This document shows, in pieces, positions 23,885-35,217 of a DNA stretch of 64,000 nt (the first letter of the stretch is position 1; each line of letters opens with the position of its first letter). A model generated the notes under the pieces. It was not told the DNA's origin, ran no database searches, and was given only the letters and a program-made list of their open reading frames with translations. This DNA comes from Cacajao melanocephalus (Eukaryota > Chordata > Mammalia > Primates > Pitheciidae). Position numbers and translations under genes: made by a program. The stretch covers positions 1 to 64,000 of the forward strand of contig CAUYLG010021558.1 of the NCBI GenBank assembly GCA_963573385.1. Direction: 5' to 3'.

Positions 23885-24800
23885 GAGATGGGGGCATGTA
23901 TAGGGCAGGTTGTCTCAAATCTCTGTGGCGCTGTTCAGGAAAAGAAGGGGCTTATTCTGTGTGGCCCTGGAAGTGGACAGAGACCCAGGAGTGGAGAGCA
24001 GCTTGAGAGAAGTAGATAGCCACTCAGGCACCGCCATGCCTTCCAACGGGCAGTGTTGCTGCAGGACTATGGGCTTCCCTTGCACAGAGTGACCACCTCC
24101 CCCAGAGACATGCAAGCACAGCCGGGTGTCCACTGTGAAGGCTTCCAAAGAGGGATGACTGCTCTAGCTGGGTGGCAGGCTGGCCTGGGAGACCTCTGAG
24201 AAGGGCTGCCATGGATGGTTGTATGGTCTGTACACTGAACAAGGGTCCCAACTGAGGAGAGGAGTTAGCCACATTCTAGTCTCAGATTCTAAACCTTCAG
24301 AAGATACCTGCAGGGTGATGCCACCTTTTGTCACCTTTTACCCCCTAGGGTCTTACCCTTGTTAAGATAGGCAGGCTAATAAATCAATGGAGGACACTAG
24401 GTCAGGGTCAGATGTTGCTCCAGGGGCCCAACTGAGTCTTTGAGAGTTACTGAGCCCAGCACTCCCCAGATGCCTTCACCAAGAAACCCTAATCAGAGTA
24501 GGAGATAGACCCCTACTCTGGGACTGAAGTCTAGGAAGGACACGGCAAGAGTTGTAAGTTTTTATGTTCCCTGTTTCATCTGAAAAAATAAAAAAAGATG
24601 AATGCACCCAACTCCTGCATTCGAGGTCACCATACCCAGAATGGAGCCCAGGGCTCCTTGGCCTCCCTCTGGCTTCTCTGTGGCTCATCTCTCTAGGGAG
24701 TGCCAGTTTTGCATTCCTTCTTCAACCTGGCCATGTTTAACAGCAACTGACATCATTTTCTCTGAAATCCATGCATCCAGTAGATGCCCTGGGAGGACTC

Positions 24801-24918
24801 TGTGTGACCTGGGGGCCAGCCTGGGGCTGCACTGATGGACTGTGTGACCTGGGGGCTAGCCTGGGGATGCACTGATGGACTGTGTGACCTGGGGGCTAGC
24901 CTGGGGCTGCACTGATAT
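24801..24918. repeat. Tandem repeat, 40-bp unit, almost three copies
   Basis: Copies start at 24801, 24841 and 24881. Each begins tgtgtgacctgggggc and continues with agcctggggctgcactgat. Only one to three bases differ between copies. Confidence 0.95.
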
Positions 24919-25327
24919 GGTGTCCACTCTGATTGGCCAGTGCACATGGGGCAGCTGTTACATACTGAACAGCACTCTGGTCACTATGGATCCAGACCAG
25001 TGCTCTTATTATACCATAAGGAAAAATCTGAGAATACACCAGTCTCTTTTCATGAATGAAGTAAGGATAACTTTTACCTTCTCAGTTGGTTGGGGTTCCA
25101 AGGCTAGCTCATCCCAGCTGGCCCCTTTGGCCTAGGCCTGCAATTCAGGAGGCTGTACAGGGAGCGAGCAGGGCTGTGGCAGGGGTGGCAAGCTCAGTGC
25201 CTCAGGCAGCATGTCAGGGAGCAAAATAAGTGAAACTGCATGGATTAATAAGGGGAGCAGCGGGGCCTGTGGCAAAGGGGAGAGCACACACTGCGGGAAG
25301 ACCTTCATATGGAAACCGTTAAAAAAA

Positions 25328-25596
25328 CAAGCCTGCAATCCCAGCACTTTGGGAGGCCGCGGTGAGAGGATCACCTGAGGCCAGAATTCGAGACCAGCCT
25401 GGCCAACACAGCAAAACCCTATCTCTACTAAAAATACAAAAATTAGCCGAGCGTGGTGGCATGTACCTGTAATCCCAGTTTCTTGGGAGGCTAAGGCAAG
25501 AGAAAGGCTTGAACCAGAAAGGCAGAGGTTGCAGTGAGCCAAGATGGTGCCACTGCACTTCAGCCTTGGTGACTCTGTCTCAAGGAAAATAACCAC
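25328..25596 (+). mobile_element. Alu, slightly 5' truncated
   Basis: It begins at gcaatcccagcactttggga, contains both arms (ctggccaacacagcaaaacc), and ends in a degraded A-rich tail. Confidence 0.9.
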
Positions 25597-25694
25597 CAAA
25601 AAGCACCCCTGTGCCTATGAGGCCAAACAGTTTGCAATCCCTGGCTTGGAGTTCGAGCTGTAAGCACCCTACATTATGTCACATCAGATGAGAT

Positions 25695-25895
25695 TCTATC
25701 ACAATAGCTACCATTAATTAAAAACATACTATGTGGCAAACTGTCTTTCCACATTATCTAGTTTAACCATCTAGACAAATGTCAGTGGGGAAGACAATCT
25801 ATCCCATTTAAGATGAGGAAACGAAATGATTAACAAGTTGAACGACTTGTCCAAAGTCACAGAGTAGGTGGCTCATCAGGGCCATGTTCCAAGCA
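25695..25895 (-). repeat. MIR, antisense
   Basis: It shows catactatgtggcaaactgt, then aagatgaggaaacgaaatga and cttgtccaaagtcacagagt. Confidence 0.82.
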
Positions 25896-27039
25896 TCAGG
25901 GAGAGAAAGTTCACTTTCGGCCAGGGCTTGGATCGGCTCCAGCTCAGGTGATGTTCCAGATGTCTGACTGAGGCCTCGGCTCTGGTGCAGGCATCACTGC
26001 TGGCTGCTGTGAGACCCTGGGGCTCTGGGTGAGAGCTTCCAGGCACCCTCTAGCTCTCAGCCACCGTCCTTACCGCTCCCTGCCTCTGGGACTCTGTTCT
26101 CAGGCCTAGCACCACCTGTCCATCCAGCCACTGCCTCCCTAGCTTGGGGAAGGCGCCTGTAGCGGTATTTGGGGAGAGAGCTTGGCAAGGAGCTGCCCAC
26201 GTTTGAGCCGCTCACCACTCTCCTTAGCACCTCTTCACCTGCCATCTTGAACCAATTTGGGGGGCTGACAGCTGGGAAGGCTTAGAATCCTGATCAGTCC
26301 TGCTCCGTCTCCCTCAGCCACGCTGAACTCATGCTTCTCAGGTCCTCACTGTCCATAACATTACCTTGGGCCTGCTCAGGATGGGCCTGGCAGATAAGCT
26401 CCTGAGGGTTGGAGAGGGTCTCCTGTGCAGAAGAGAGCTGGTCCCTACTCAAAGGACCACCCTGCAAGCGGACAATGGAAATTCGGTGTCTCCCTCTGCA
26501 GCTCGTCCCTCACCCTCTCCCCTCTGTTCTGGACTCTGCTAATGCTCCCTGACTCGGTCCCCTGCCCTTGCCTCTGCCCTGTGGCCAAGTCCCTGCCTGT
26601 CCAGCCTCCAAACCAAAGACGGACACAGGGTGGGTCACCGAGTGTGTGAACTAGAGATGCTGACCATGTCAGCTAACAGTAGATGGGAGTGAAGGAACCA
26701 CAGGATTGCAAAGAGCAGCAGGAGTGAGGATGCCACGGGGCCTGACAGGCTCTCCCCAAAATGCACCACTTCAGGCTGTAAAGCTGTGTTATCAGTCATC
26801 AGCCCTGGGTGCTTAACCTCTGGCCTCACATCTGTTCCCTTCTCAGGCATCTGCCACGTGGCCTGCAGAAGAACTTAGCAGGTCGGATCCTGGGGGATCC
26901 AGGACACTGGGCTTTGCCTGGCTGGTCTTGCCCTCCCCGCTGCACTGGAAGCAGCTCAGGGACGGGGCCAGCATGGGGCCTGGCAGACAGCAGGTGCTAG
27001 GTATGGTTGAGGGGCAGCACTAGCAGCAGGGAGGTACAG

Positions 27040-27235
27040 GATCTGGTTAAGAGGGCAGCCTGCACAGATGGTCTGGGTTCAAATCCTGCCTCTGCCACCT
27101 GCTGGCTGTGGCTTGTGCGTGCCTTCTGAGGCTTAAGTGAGCATGATGGCAGTGACGTCCATGCACAGTCCCTGGAGCCGGGCCTGGCACACAGTCAGTA
27201 CGTGCTGGCTGTGCATGATTATAAGGTGGATGAGC
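27040..27235 (+). repeat. MIR, sense
   Basis: It shows ctgggttcaaatcctgcctc, then gagccgggcctggcacacag and a cagtacgtgctggctg end. Confidence 0.82.
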
Positions 27236-29400
27236 ACATAGTCATTCTTCTTGTTCCCCGTGAGCAACAATAACAGTAAGATTATCGGTCACACAGGGTT
27301 TATGTAAGTGACCGCATCCGTGATCACATTGTTCTTGTAGCAGATGAGATCCCTCAGTGTCTGGGAGGGAAAGTGAGGCTCAAAGCAGGGAAAACACCGC
27401 TTACTGTCACAGAGCAAGGGCAGCAGCTTCAGCAGGAGTGGCTCCTCCCATCTGTGATAATAAGGCCTCAGCTGATTCTGTGTCTCATCGGCAGCATGGG
27501 TTTCACAGTACTCCACAGCATAGTTGGGGATTGAATGAGAGGATATTTGTGAAGTGAGTGGCCCAGGCAGGTGCTCAAAGATGGTGACTGCTGGCCCTGT
27601 CCCTTCTCGCTGGGACAAGCCCGAGGCTGGCATCTGGGAGAACAAGCTTGTAGCCTGGACTGGCTGCTGACTTCTCTGGATGACCTTAGGTGATTTCTTC
27701 TCCTGCCGAGGCCTGAGTCTTCCCTGGGTAAATGATGGGGTAGGTACAAGAGCTTTGCCCTGGGGGCAGCACTGCTCCTTGGGAGCAGCTCTCTTTCCGG
27801 CTGATTCAGGAAGCAGCTTCTGAGGCCTTATTTTATTTTATTTTTTCTTAACACAGAGCTCCAAGCAGTCACTGCCATGACCAGTCGTTGGGAGCTGGCA
27901 CTTGAGATACCTTCTCCCAGGGCTGGGTCAGCCCCTGGGTCCCTTCCAGCCCTGCCATTTTAGCAATTTTGACCCAGTGAGAAGCAGCCATACAGAGGGG
28001 TCCTCCAGCTGGATGTGAGGAGCATACAGACCCTCCCCCAGGTACCCATCGGCCTATGTCCTCACCCTCGTGGGCCTGCCTGAGCACAAACCCCTGGGAA
28101 GGGCGACCCATGAGAAAGGCTGAAAAGCTTTTCTTCCTGAGGCTGTTTGGCAAGTGCTTTGATATATTTTTAAATCCGTTGCTACTTCAACATTGAGGGG
28201 AAAGAATAAAAAATTGAAAATAAAAAATGTTTAAAATGGTTGGAGTAATTCAAGAAATCCCAGAGGGTGGGCAGAGCTTTCTGCTCTGATATTGTGGTTT
28301 CTTTAGGGAAGCTGGGGGTAGAGAGCAAGGACTGTCAGCTGGAATCCAAAGGCCACGCTGCCCTTATCTGGGCTGGATGCCCAAGGCACAAAGCCAAGAA
28401 TACCTGCTGTGGCCTGAGACCTGCCCCATGGCCCACGGCTGCTTGGGGCGGGGGAACAGACAGGCCACCTCAGCTGGACCAGAGGCCCTTAGCGTCTGGC
28501 TGGAGGGGCCTGCAGAGTCCCAGGGGCTCTAGGGGACCCATCTCTGGGCCACAGAGTTTAGTGATGAGCTGGAAGTGATCTGGGCTAACTTCCTATCCTC
28601 TCAGAGCCTGGGTTTTCTCCTCTGGAGCAGGAGTCAAGGCCAGGGGCAGAATGTGCTCTTCTTGAAGATGGTTCCTCCCTGCGGATGATCCCGGCAGCAT
28701 GGGCCATCAGGAAGGGCACCAGAGCCTCTCTTCATGATGCTTGGGGCAAGGCCATGGGTTCCCCCAAGCCCAGCTCTGCACATGTCCCCATCCTGGGTAT
28801 TGGTGACCCCAGAATCAGGCAGGCCCTGGGCCTCCTTTGAGGAGTTCACAGTCTGGTGGGGAAGACAGATGGGAAGCAGAGTGATGCCCAGAGTGCTCAG
28901 CACGGGAGCAGAGCGAAGCCCAGAGGAAGACTTCCTGGAGGAGGGGGCAAGGAGGTGGGTCCTGAAGGAAGGACAAGAGCTACCTTCATGAAGGGAGGGA
29001 GAAGAGGGCTGGCAGGGTGTGAACAGTGCCCAGTGTGGGGGAAGCAGGAGCAGAGAGTGTTCAGGGACCCGCCTCCAACATGCCAAGGGGAGGCAAGAGG
29101 CTGCCAGGAGGATCCAGGCCCCATGAGCCTTGGAGGCCGGGCTGAGAGGGGTGAGGGTTTCATGCCCTGAGCAATGGGGAGCCACAGTGGAATGTGAAGG
29201 AACATCTGCCTAGTTAGGGGAGAAGATGGATTGGAAGTAGAGAGCCAGAGGCACAGACAACCAAGTCCAGACAAGCGGGCGCCTGCAACAAGTCGTTCCC
29301 ATGTGGGCAGCCCACTGAGTGTCACTTGTGCTACAGGGACTGTCGGCAGAGAAAGGCCCCTCCTGGGCTATGCCCTGGCCCTGCCTCCCCGCACACATAC

Positions 29401-29533
29401 CTGGGAGCAGCTCCTGGCCCAGGCTGCAGCCACCCTTGCTGTCGCTGGCAGCCAGCTGTGTGGACGCGTGGAGCTGCTGCAGGGCCAGACACTCGGTCAG
29501 GACGTCGGCCTCGGTGTCAGGGCCCACGTGCAG
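29401..29533 (-). CDS. GLIS1: GLIS1 exon: first post-zinc-finger segment
   Basis: It contributes 44 full codons starting LHVGPDTEAD and ending QELLP, plus one base of a glycine codon. The acceptor reads GCTCCCCAG and the donor CCCAG|GTATGT. The segment is mildly acidic then serine- and glutamine-containing, with no known fold. A leucine-rich stretch (VLTECLALQQL) at residues 11-21 follows the fingers and could be a short amphipathic helix (inference). Several residues differ from the human protein as I recall it (for example Ala instead of Val before LQQL, and Ser in place of two glycines). Confidence 0.94.
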
Positions 29534-29639
29534 CTGGGGAGCAAGCAGAGGGAAAGGAGGTGTGTGTTATGTGAGGTCCCTGCCCACCGGCAACCCTCCC
29601 TTTAGGGGACAGGGCAGGAGGGACTGCAGCCCCAGGGCA

Positions 29640-29705
29640 AGACCCTTCCCGTCATTGTGCCTCAGTTCCCCATCTGTGAAATGGGCTGTGTACTTTGTGA
29701 AGATG
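29640..29705 (+). repeat. MIR core fragment
   Basis: It shows ttgtgcctcagttccccatc followed by tgtgaaatgggctgtg. Confidence 0.55.
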
Positions 29706-30219
29706 GTGTTAGTCCAGGTCCTTTGAGAAACAGATGCCAAGATGGGATTGAATGTGCAAGGATTTAAACGGGAGACTTGCGTGTGTGAGAGGAAACAGGA
29801 TGATTGCTGGGAGAGCCCTGGGACCGAAGGAGGGAGGAAGGGAGGGAGGAGGGAGGCAGAAGGGGCCAGGCGGGAGCATCCAGGACAGGGACTCAGGGGG
29901 TCCTCAGCAGCCAATGTCTGCTGGATGTCAGGGAGTCCAGTGTCTCTCAGGAAGGCTCTGCCTCAGTGTCCCTGCTGGGCCTACCATACTCAGTCACTGC
30001 TGGGAGCAGCCTGCGGGAGGTGTGGCCTCCACACACCCACAGAATGGGTGACAAAGGGCAGCAGTGGGGCCTCGCATGGGTAGCCGTCTGCAGGAGCATT
30101 CTGTGCAGTGCGGGAATGGACGCGGTAGGGGTGAAGCGCAGCAGGTGTGCAGTCAGCAGCTGTGCAGTTAGTGCCCCCCACCTGACCTAGTTCTTTCTTT
30201 CTTCCTTCTTGGTACAAGG

Positions 30220-30430
30220 TTCAGTGGAAATAGTTCAGGGCTAGGGATGAAGAGCTGGGTTCAGATCCCATCCCACCTCTTCTTACTCCTTGTGTAATAC
30301 TGGACAAATAGCTTAACCTCTCTGGGTCTTGCCTACCCAGTCTGTAATAAGCAGCAAGTCACGCCTCCCGCCGGGCTGCCGTGAGGGGGAATGAGACGAT
30401 GGCTGGCGACGTGCTTTGGAAGTTCTGTGG
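30220..30430 (+). repeat. MIR, sense
   Basis: It shows agctgggttcagatcccatc, then tagcttaacctctctgggtc and gtgagggggaatgagacgat. Confidence 0.82.
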
Positions 30431-31457
30431 TAGGGCTGGCTGGGCCCCATCTGGTCACCCCATCGTGGGCATGATGGATCAGTGTATGGACTTGAGGTCC
30501 CTTGGCTAAGGCCAAGCCTGGGCAGGGGTGCACCCAGTAACTCAAGCAAATCTTTGGCCAACAACCCTTGGCTGTTCCCAAAGACAGTCACCTCAGAATG
30601 CCTTCCAGAGCCAGAATGGGGACAGGGTGAGGCCTTCAGGACACTGAGTGATGATTGGGGCAGGCACCTGGATGGGAAGGGCCCCTTCTCTCAGGGAAAT
30701 CCCAAAGCTTGGCTCATCCAAATGCTCATCTTCCCCAGGACAAAACAGACCCAGAGAAGGTGAGAGCCCTGCCCCACATCACACAGCAGCTGAGAGTCAG
30801 CCCTTAGAGCTTTTCTGCCCCCCCAGGACAGAAGGGCCAGGGCCCGGACTTGGAGAAGGCATGCCCAGCCTCGAGATGGGCTCTCAGCTCCCTGACCCAG
30901 CAGCTGTTTTCCATGTAAATTAAGTTTCTGGCAAAAGAAAGCCAAGGCATGTTCTTGTAGACCGCAATGTCTATCGGATTAAGGAGCAGCAGGAGAGGAG
31001 AATTAAGGAAGAAAAGCATTTCTAATTCTCTCTGAAATGCAGCAGGGCTGCCAAGGACTTGTCATAATACAAGGGTCACTTTACCCAGAAAGATACATCA
31101 TCCCTGATGGCTCTTAATGGATGCTTATTGTTGGGAAGTTTGCAGATCTGCGGCCCCAAGTCCCCGGGGGCTCAGTGAGAGCCAAGCGTGGGGCCTGGGA
31201 AAGCCAGGGCAGGATTCTGGTCTTCGGGCACTGGTCTGCTTGGGACAGAAGCCTCCCTGGTGTGGCACTCCAGTCTCCTGGAGCCTGGGCCATTCCCTGT
31301 CCCTGGTCAGGCCCTCAACCTGAGCGCAGTGAACCGAGCTCAGGCCCTGGAAACAGACAGGTCTGGGATGGGACCCCGGCTCTGGCGCTTCTGCGGTGCA
31401 TGATGCTGGGCTGGTTTGTTAACTCTGACCCTTAGTTTCTCCATCTCTAAAATGAGG

Positions 31458-31740
31458 GGCTCATGACTCTAGCCCCCATACTTTGGGAGGCCAAGGTGGG
31501 AGGATTACTTGAAGTCAGGAGTTCAAAACCAGCCCGGACAACAAAGTGAAACCTCTGTCTCTACAAAAAAAATATATTAAAAAAAAAAATCCAGGAGCTG
31601 TGGAGCATGACTGTAGTCCCAGCTACTCTGGAGGCTGAGGCAGGAGGATCACTTGAGCCCAAGAGTTAAAGGCTGCCATGAGCCATGATCATGCCACTGC
31701 ACTCCAGCCTGGGTGAAAGTGAGACATTGTTTCTAAAAAT
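31458..31740 (+). mobile_element. Alu (AluJ-like) with short target duplication
   Basis: AAAATGAGG flanks it at 31449-31457 and 31741-31749. The mid-element A-rich linker is long, and ccgggcaacaaagtga-like changes suggest an old copy. Confidence 0.88.
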
Positions 31741-31791
31741 AAAATGAGGAAAAAAAAAACAGTGCCCACACCTATGGTTGTGGTTTGCTTG

Positions 31792-31915
31792 TTTTTGAGA
31801 CAGGGTCTTGCTCTGTCACTCAAGCTAGTGGGCAGTGGTGCAATCACAGCTCACTGCAGCTCCAACTCCTGGGCTCAAGTGATCCTCCCACCTCAGCCTC
31901 CTGAGGAGCTGGGGA
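31792..31915 (-). mobile_element. Alu monomer/partial Alu, antisense
   Basis: It starts gtttttgagacagggtcttg and runs only to the end of one arm (ctcagcctcctgaggagctg), so it is a free monomer or a truncated copy. Confidence 0.8.
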
Positions 31916-32049
31916 GCTAGGGTTATAGTGAGGCCTAAATGAGATACAGGATATGAAGCCCCAGGTACAGTGCCGGAGGCGCAGAGGCACCTGGGCTAAA
32001 GCACAGTCTCTCCCTCCTCGGTGAATACGGAGGAGGTGTTTCACCAGAA

Positions 32050-32340
32050 AGCTCATGGCGCAGGCTCTGACCCCATCCCTCTCTGCTCCACAGCTTCTAA
32101 CGCTCCCCACTGCCTGCAGGCTGGAGACCAGCTTCCCAAGCCTGGTGGTCCCCTGCCATCCTCTTTCCCACTGAGGCCGGCTTGCTCCCAGCACCCGTCA
32201 CTGTCTCCCTAACCCAGGGTGTGAGGCAGCTGCTTCCTCCAGCCTGCAGGCGTCGGCTCTGTTTCATTCACAGCCGTGTCTGCAGTTCACAGAACAAGGC
32301 TTAGAATACAGTGGGTGCTCTGTAAATCCGGGTGAACCCA
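32050..32340 (+). repeat. L2-like fragment
   Basis: The stretch has the L2 flavour of ccactgcctgcaggctgga and ends with aatacagtgggtgctctgtaa. The boundaries are approximate. Confidence 0.5.
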
Positions 32341-32979
32341 CGAATGGGCTCTTCCCACTCTGTCCTCTTCTGTCATGCTAGTGTCCCCGAGTTGGCCCCT
32401 GATGTCTCTTTCACCCCACACCCTCCCCAGCACTCAAGGACCCTCACTCCCTGGCCCCGGAGTTCCATGGGAGTCCCCAATGCATTTTCTCCATGGCCCT
32501 CGGGGTCACCTCTCAAGGTGCCATGTCCTTGTTCTGCTTAAGATCTCTCCATGGCACCCACTGTGTCCTGGATGTAGCCCTGTCCACGCCACCTCTCATC
32601 ACTGCGCTGCCTGGCTTGAGAGTAGAGTGCCTGCTGGTCCGGCAGACGGTGGGCTTCAGGCTTCAGGCCTTGCTCCGCACCAGTCACCGTGGGGAGCGCT
32701 CTGAGAATTCACCGGCCCAACACTTAGTCCTTCCTCAGACTAATGAACATATGTGCCAAGTCTGTTTTGAGCTTTTAAATTTGTGCCTGGTACAGTTCTA
32801 AACTCTCAGCATAAACCGTCATTTACTCCTGACTGCAGCTGTCTAAAGGCAAGTCCTTTGTTGTCCCCTCTGATGGCTGAGGAAGCTGAAGCCCAAAGGC
32901 ATCTGCCTGGGTGCAGAGCCAGCAGCGGCGAGGCCGGCAGGCCCACTCGGCGCTCCCACCCCTAAACTCTCCACCCGGG

Positions 32980-33230
32980 CCCGATGCCACTTCCTCCATG
33001 AACCTTCCTGCTCACACCCAGAGGGACTAAGGCCCCTCATCCGTGCCCTGACTTTTCTCTGCACACCTCTCTTTCCACCTTAATGACATGAAGTGTGATC
33101 ATCTCTTTGTGTCTACCCCCGCCTGCCAGGCCATTGAAAGTGGGGCTGTATATTTTCATTTCTGTATCTTCTGTGCCCAGCACAGGACTGGACGGCATGT
33201 GTTTTCCACCCAAGCTGTGGGGGGTGGGCG
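32980..33230 (+). repeat. L2-like fragment
   Basis: It shows ccaggccattgaaagtgggg and tctgtgcccagcacaggact, as in the L2 3' region. Confidence 0.55.
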
Positions 33231-33472
33231 AATGCATGGGGCGAGGAGCTGGTGGGCAATCTGTGGGTGGTAAAGGGCTGGCTGAGGGTGCGGAAGGAAG
33301 GGCTGTGGGTCAGCAGAGACACTCAGGGCAGGTGGGAAGTGGATGGACAGATGGATGGACTAACAGATGGACGAACAGTAGCATTCAGGATGAGTGGGTG
33401 GATGGTGCCTGGCCTGGTGTGGTGCAGGTGGCTGCGAGGCTGGAGGAGGCCAGATGAGGAGGGCTGGCTTAC

Positions 33473-33583
33473 CTTCTTACGCACCTGCTGCTCTTTGGCT
33501 GAATGGGCCTTGACGTGCTTGCGGAGGGAGCTGGGGTCCGTGTAGCGCTTGGAGCAGCCGGGGATCTGACAGGCATACGGCTT
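33473..33583 (-). CDS. GLIS1: GLIS1 exon: zinc finger 5
   Basis: This exon has 37 codons and is phase 0 at both ends. It encodes KPYACQ, finger 5 with Cys5, Cys10, His23 and His27, then a basic tail ending in QQVRKK. The acceptor reads ATGTTACAG and the donor AAG|GTAAGC is strong. The finger has the C-x4-C spacing typical of GLI/GLIS/ZIC fingers, and the PSSLRKH helix start is the DNA-reading part. The basic residues after the last histidine could contribute to nuclear localisation (inference). It follows directly on the finger 3/4 exon after a 5.5 kb intron that contains a long AC-rich array. Confidence 0.97.
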
Positions 33584-33769
33584 CTGTAACATGGGGGGTG
33601 GGGATGGGGTGAGTGAGGTCCATCCCTTCGGGCCACCAGCCTTTGTGTGACCTGCTGTGGGTAGGTGACCAGCTGAGGGGCTGGCTGCAGGCCAGGAGTG
33701 CTCTGCCTCAGCCAGCCCTGCCCAGCTGTGGGGACGGCGCTTGGCCTGGGAGCCGAGCAGGGGGTTTGT

Positions 33770-33910
33770 GTGTTCATCCCACCACCATCCTGAAACCTCA
33801 GGCCAGTTGCCTTTCCTCTCTGAATCTCACCTGTCTCCTCTGAAAGTGGGGCCATCTGAGGTCTAAGGGTTCTTTCAGGTCAGATCCTGGCTCTGTGCCA
33901 AGTCCACCCT
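33770..33910 (+). repeat. MIR, sense, weak
   Basis: It shows ggccagttgcctttcctctc followed by tctcctctgaaagtggggcc. Confidence 0.5.
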
Positions 33911-34359
33911 TTCAACCCAACAGCTGTAAGTAAGCAGTGAGCGGATAGGGAGTGCAGTGAGATGGTTGCGCTGCAGATGGGGGGAGGGGCACCCACACGG
34001 GGCCAGGCTGGGGGCACTGGCCGCAACTTGCAGGTAGGCACAGAGGCCCCGCACAGCTCTTGGGACTGCAAGAAACCCACGTCCTCCTGCCAACAGCTGT
34101 GAGAGGCTGGAAGCGTGACTGGGTCTCAGAGAACGCAGGGCTGGGGAGGGTGGGGCGGCTGTGGAGGCTGGGGGCCATGCCCTGTGCATGGGAGCGGACA
34201 ATTTGCTTCCCCTTGGGCCCCCATGGCTCACCCAAAATATAAGAAGTAGACTCCAAATCCATCCCCACTGCCCCTCCTGAATTCCTGCCCAGGCCCCACC
34301 CTGCCCTCCAGGCCTCAGCCTCCCGCACACTCACAGCCAGAGGGGAAGGTCTTTTGCAC

Positions 34360-34630
34360 AGACCCACGCTAGCCTTTGAAACCCCTCCGTGTCCCCCAGT
34401 GCTCTATAGGCCATCTCCCAGCACCGAAGGCCCTACACCTCCCACCGCAGGAACCTCCTCAGCTCTCCCACAGCCATGCCACCTCCTCTCAAGGCCTCCT
34501 GGAATCCTCCACTCCCTCCCCGGGCAGAGTGTCCCTCTGCAGCGCTGTCCACCCTATGTGCTGGGCTTGCTCAGTGTCCCTCTTCTCAGCCAGGGAGGGA
34601 CCTGTCTGATTCATTCCAGGTCTCAGTGAC
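34360..34630 (+). repeat. L2-like fragment
   Basis: It is pyrimidine-rich with the cctggaatcctccactccct type of order seen in other L2 copies here. The classification is tentative. Confidence 0.4.
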
Positions 34631-35186
34631 CCAGGGCAGGGACATGTGGCTCTAAGTGAATCCCAATCTCTCCCAAGGCTTCTATAAGACCCTGCTTGAG
34701 GACTCCGGCTGCTGCTGGGGCTTGAAGCTCACTAGGCTTCCTTTTGTGGACACATCTAGTGCATCTGCTCTCTCAGGAGCCTCTTCCCTGCTGGGACTGC
34801 AGAGGACAGGAGCAGCACTGGAGGAAATGACACCTCAGAGTGAGTACCAGGGACTGCTGTGTCCTGCCAGACACACCCACGGGGAACTGCCCCCAGAACT
34901 CAAGGCAGCTCTGCCTCTGCTGGACTAAGGAGAGGCGGGGCCGACCTCAAACCCAGGGAGAAGTGCCCACGGCCCTGGGACCTCATGAGGAGGGGAAGCA
35001 GAAAGAGACGACCATACCTTGGTGCTGCCACGGAGAGTTGCCAGATTAAAGAAACGGAGGAGAGCAAAAAGAGAGAGACAGCAGTGAGAAGCTTGCCAGG
35101 TTGGCCTGGGAGGGAGAGCGGAGGCCTGCCGCGGATGGCCCCTGCTGCCCCCAGGCACCCCAACCCCAGAGGCAGGCTCCCTCTCT

Positions 35187-35217
<31 letters not shown>

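Larger units (their letters stand above)
23516..29400 (-). other. GLIS1 intron (5.9 kb)
   Basis: It contains the (TG)n block near the downstream exon, a three-copy 40-bp tandem repeat (24801-24918), an Alu (25328-25596), MIRs at 25695-25895 and 27040-27235, and a short (TTTTA)n run at about 27826-27850. The part 27850-29400 is unique or too old to classify, with no gene seen. Confidence 0.85.
31325..31985 (+). repeat. MIR, split by two Alus
   Basis: The left part shows acccttagtttctccatctc and the right part (31918-31985) shows gtgaggcctaaatgagatac. The Alu insertions lie between the two halves. Confidence 0.72.
29534..33472 (-). other. GLIS1 intron (3.9 kb)
   Basis: It contains a short MIR fragment (29640-29705), a GGAGG-rich run (29826-29862), a MIR (30220-30430), an AT-rich candidate element (30905-31140), a MIR broken by Alus (31325-31985), several L2 fragments (32050-33230), and a TGGA-like short repeat (about 33338-33385) just before the donor of the finger 5 exon. 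Confidence 0.85.

Noticed and set aside
24787..24918. CRISPR-like array impression from three 40-bp repeats
   Set aside because: The units abut without spacers and the DNA is clearly mammalian, so it is a simple tandem duplication.
23486..33600. TGGGGGGT words (near 23489, 33219 and 33592) resembling the core GLIS binding site, as possible autoregulation
   Set aside because: The flanking bases do not meet the full (G/C)TGGGGGGT(A/C) consensus, and G-rich 8-mers are expected several times in 64 kb of this composition. One lies inside coding sequence.
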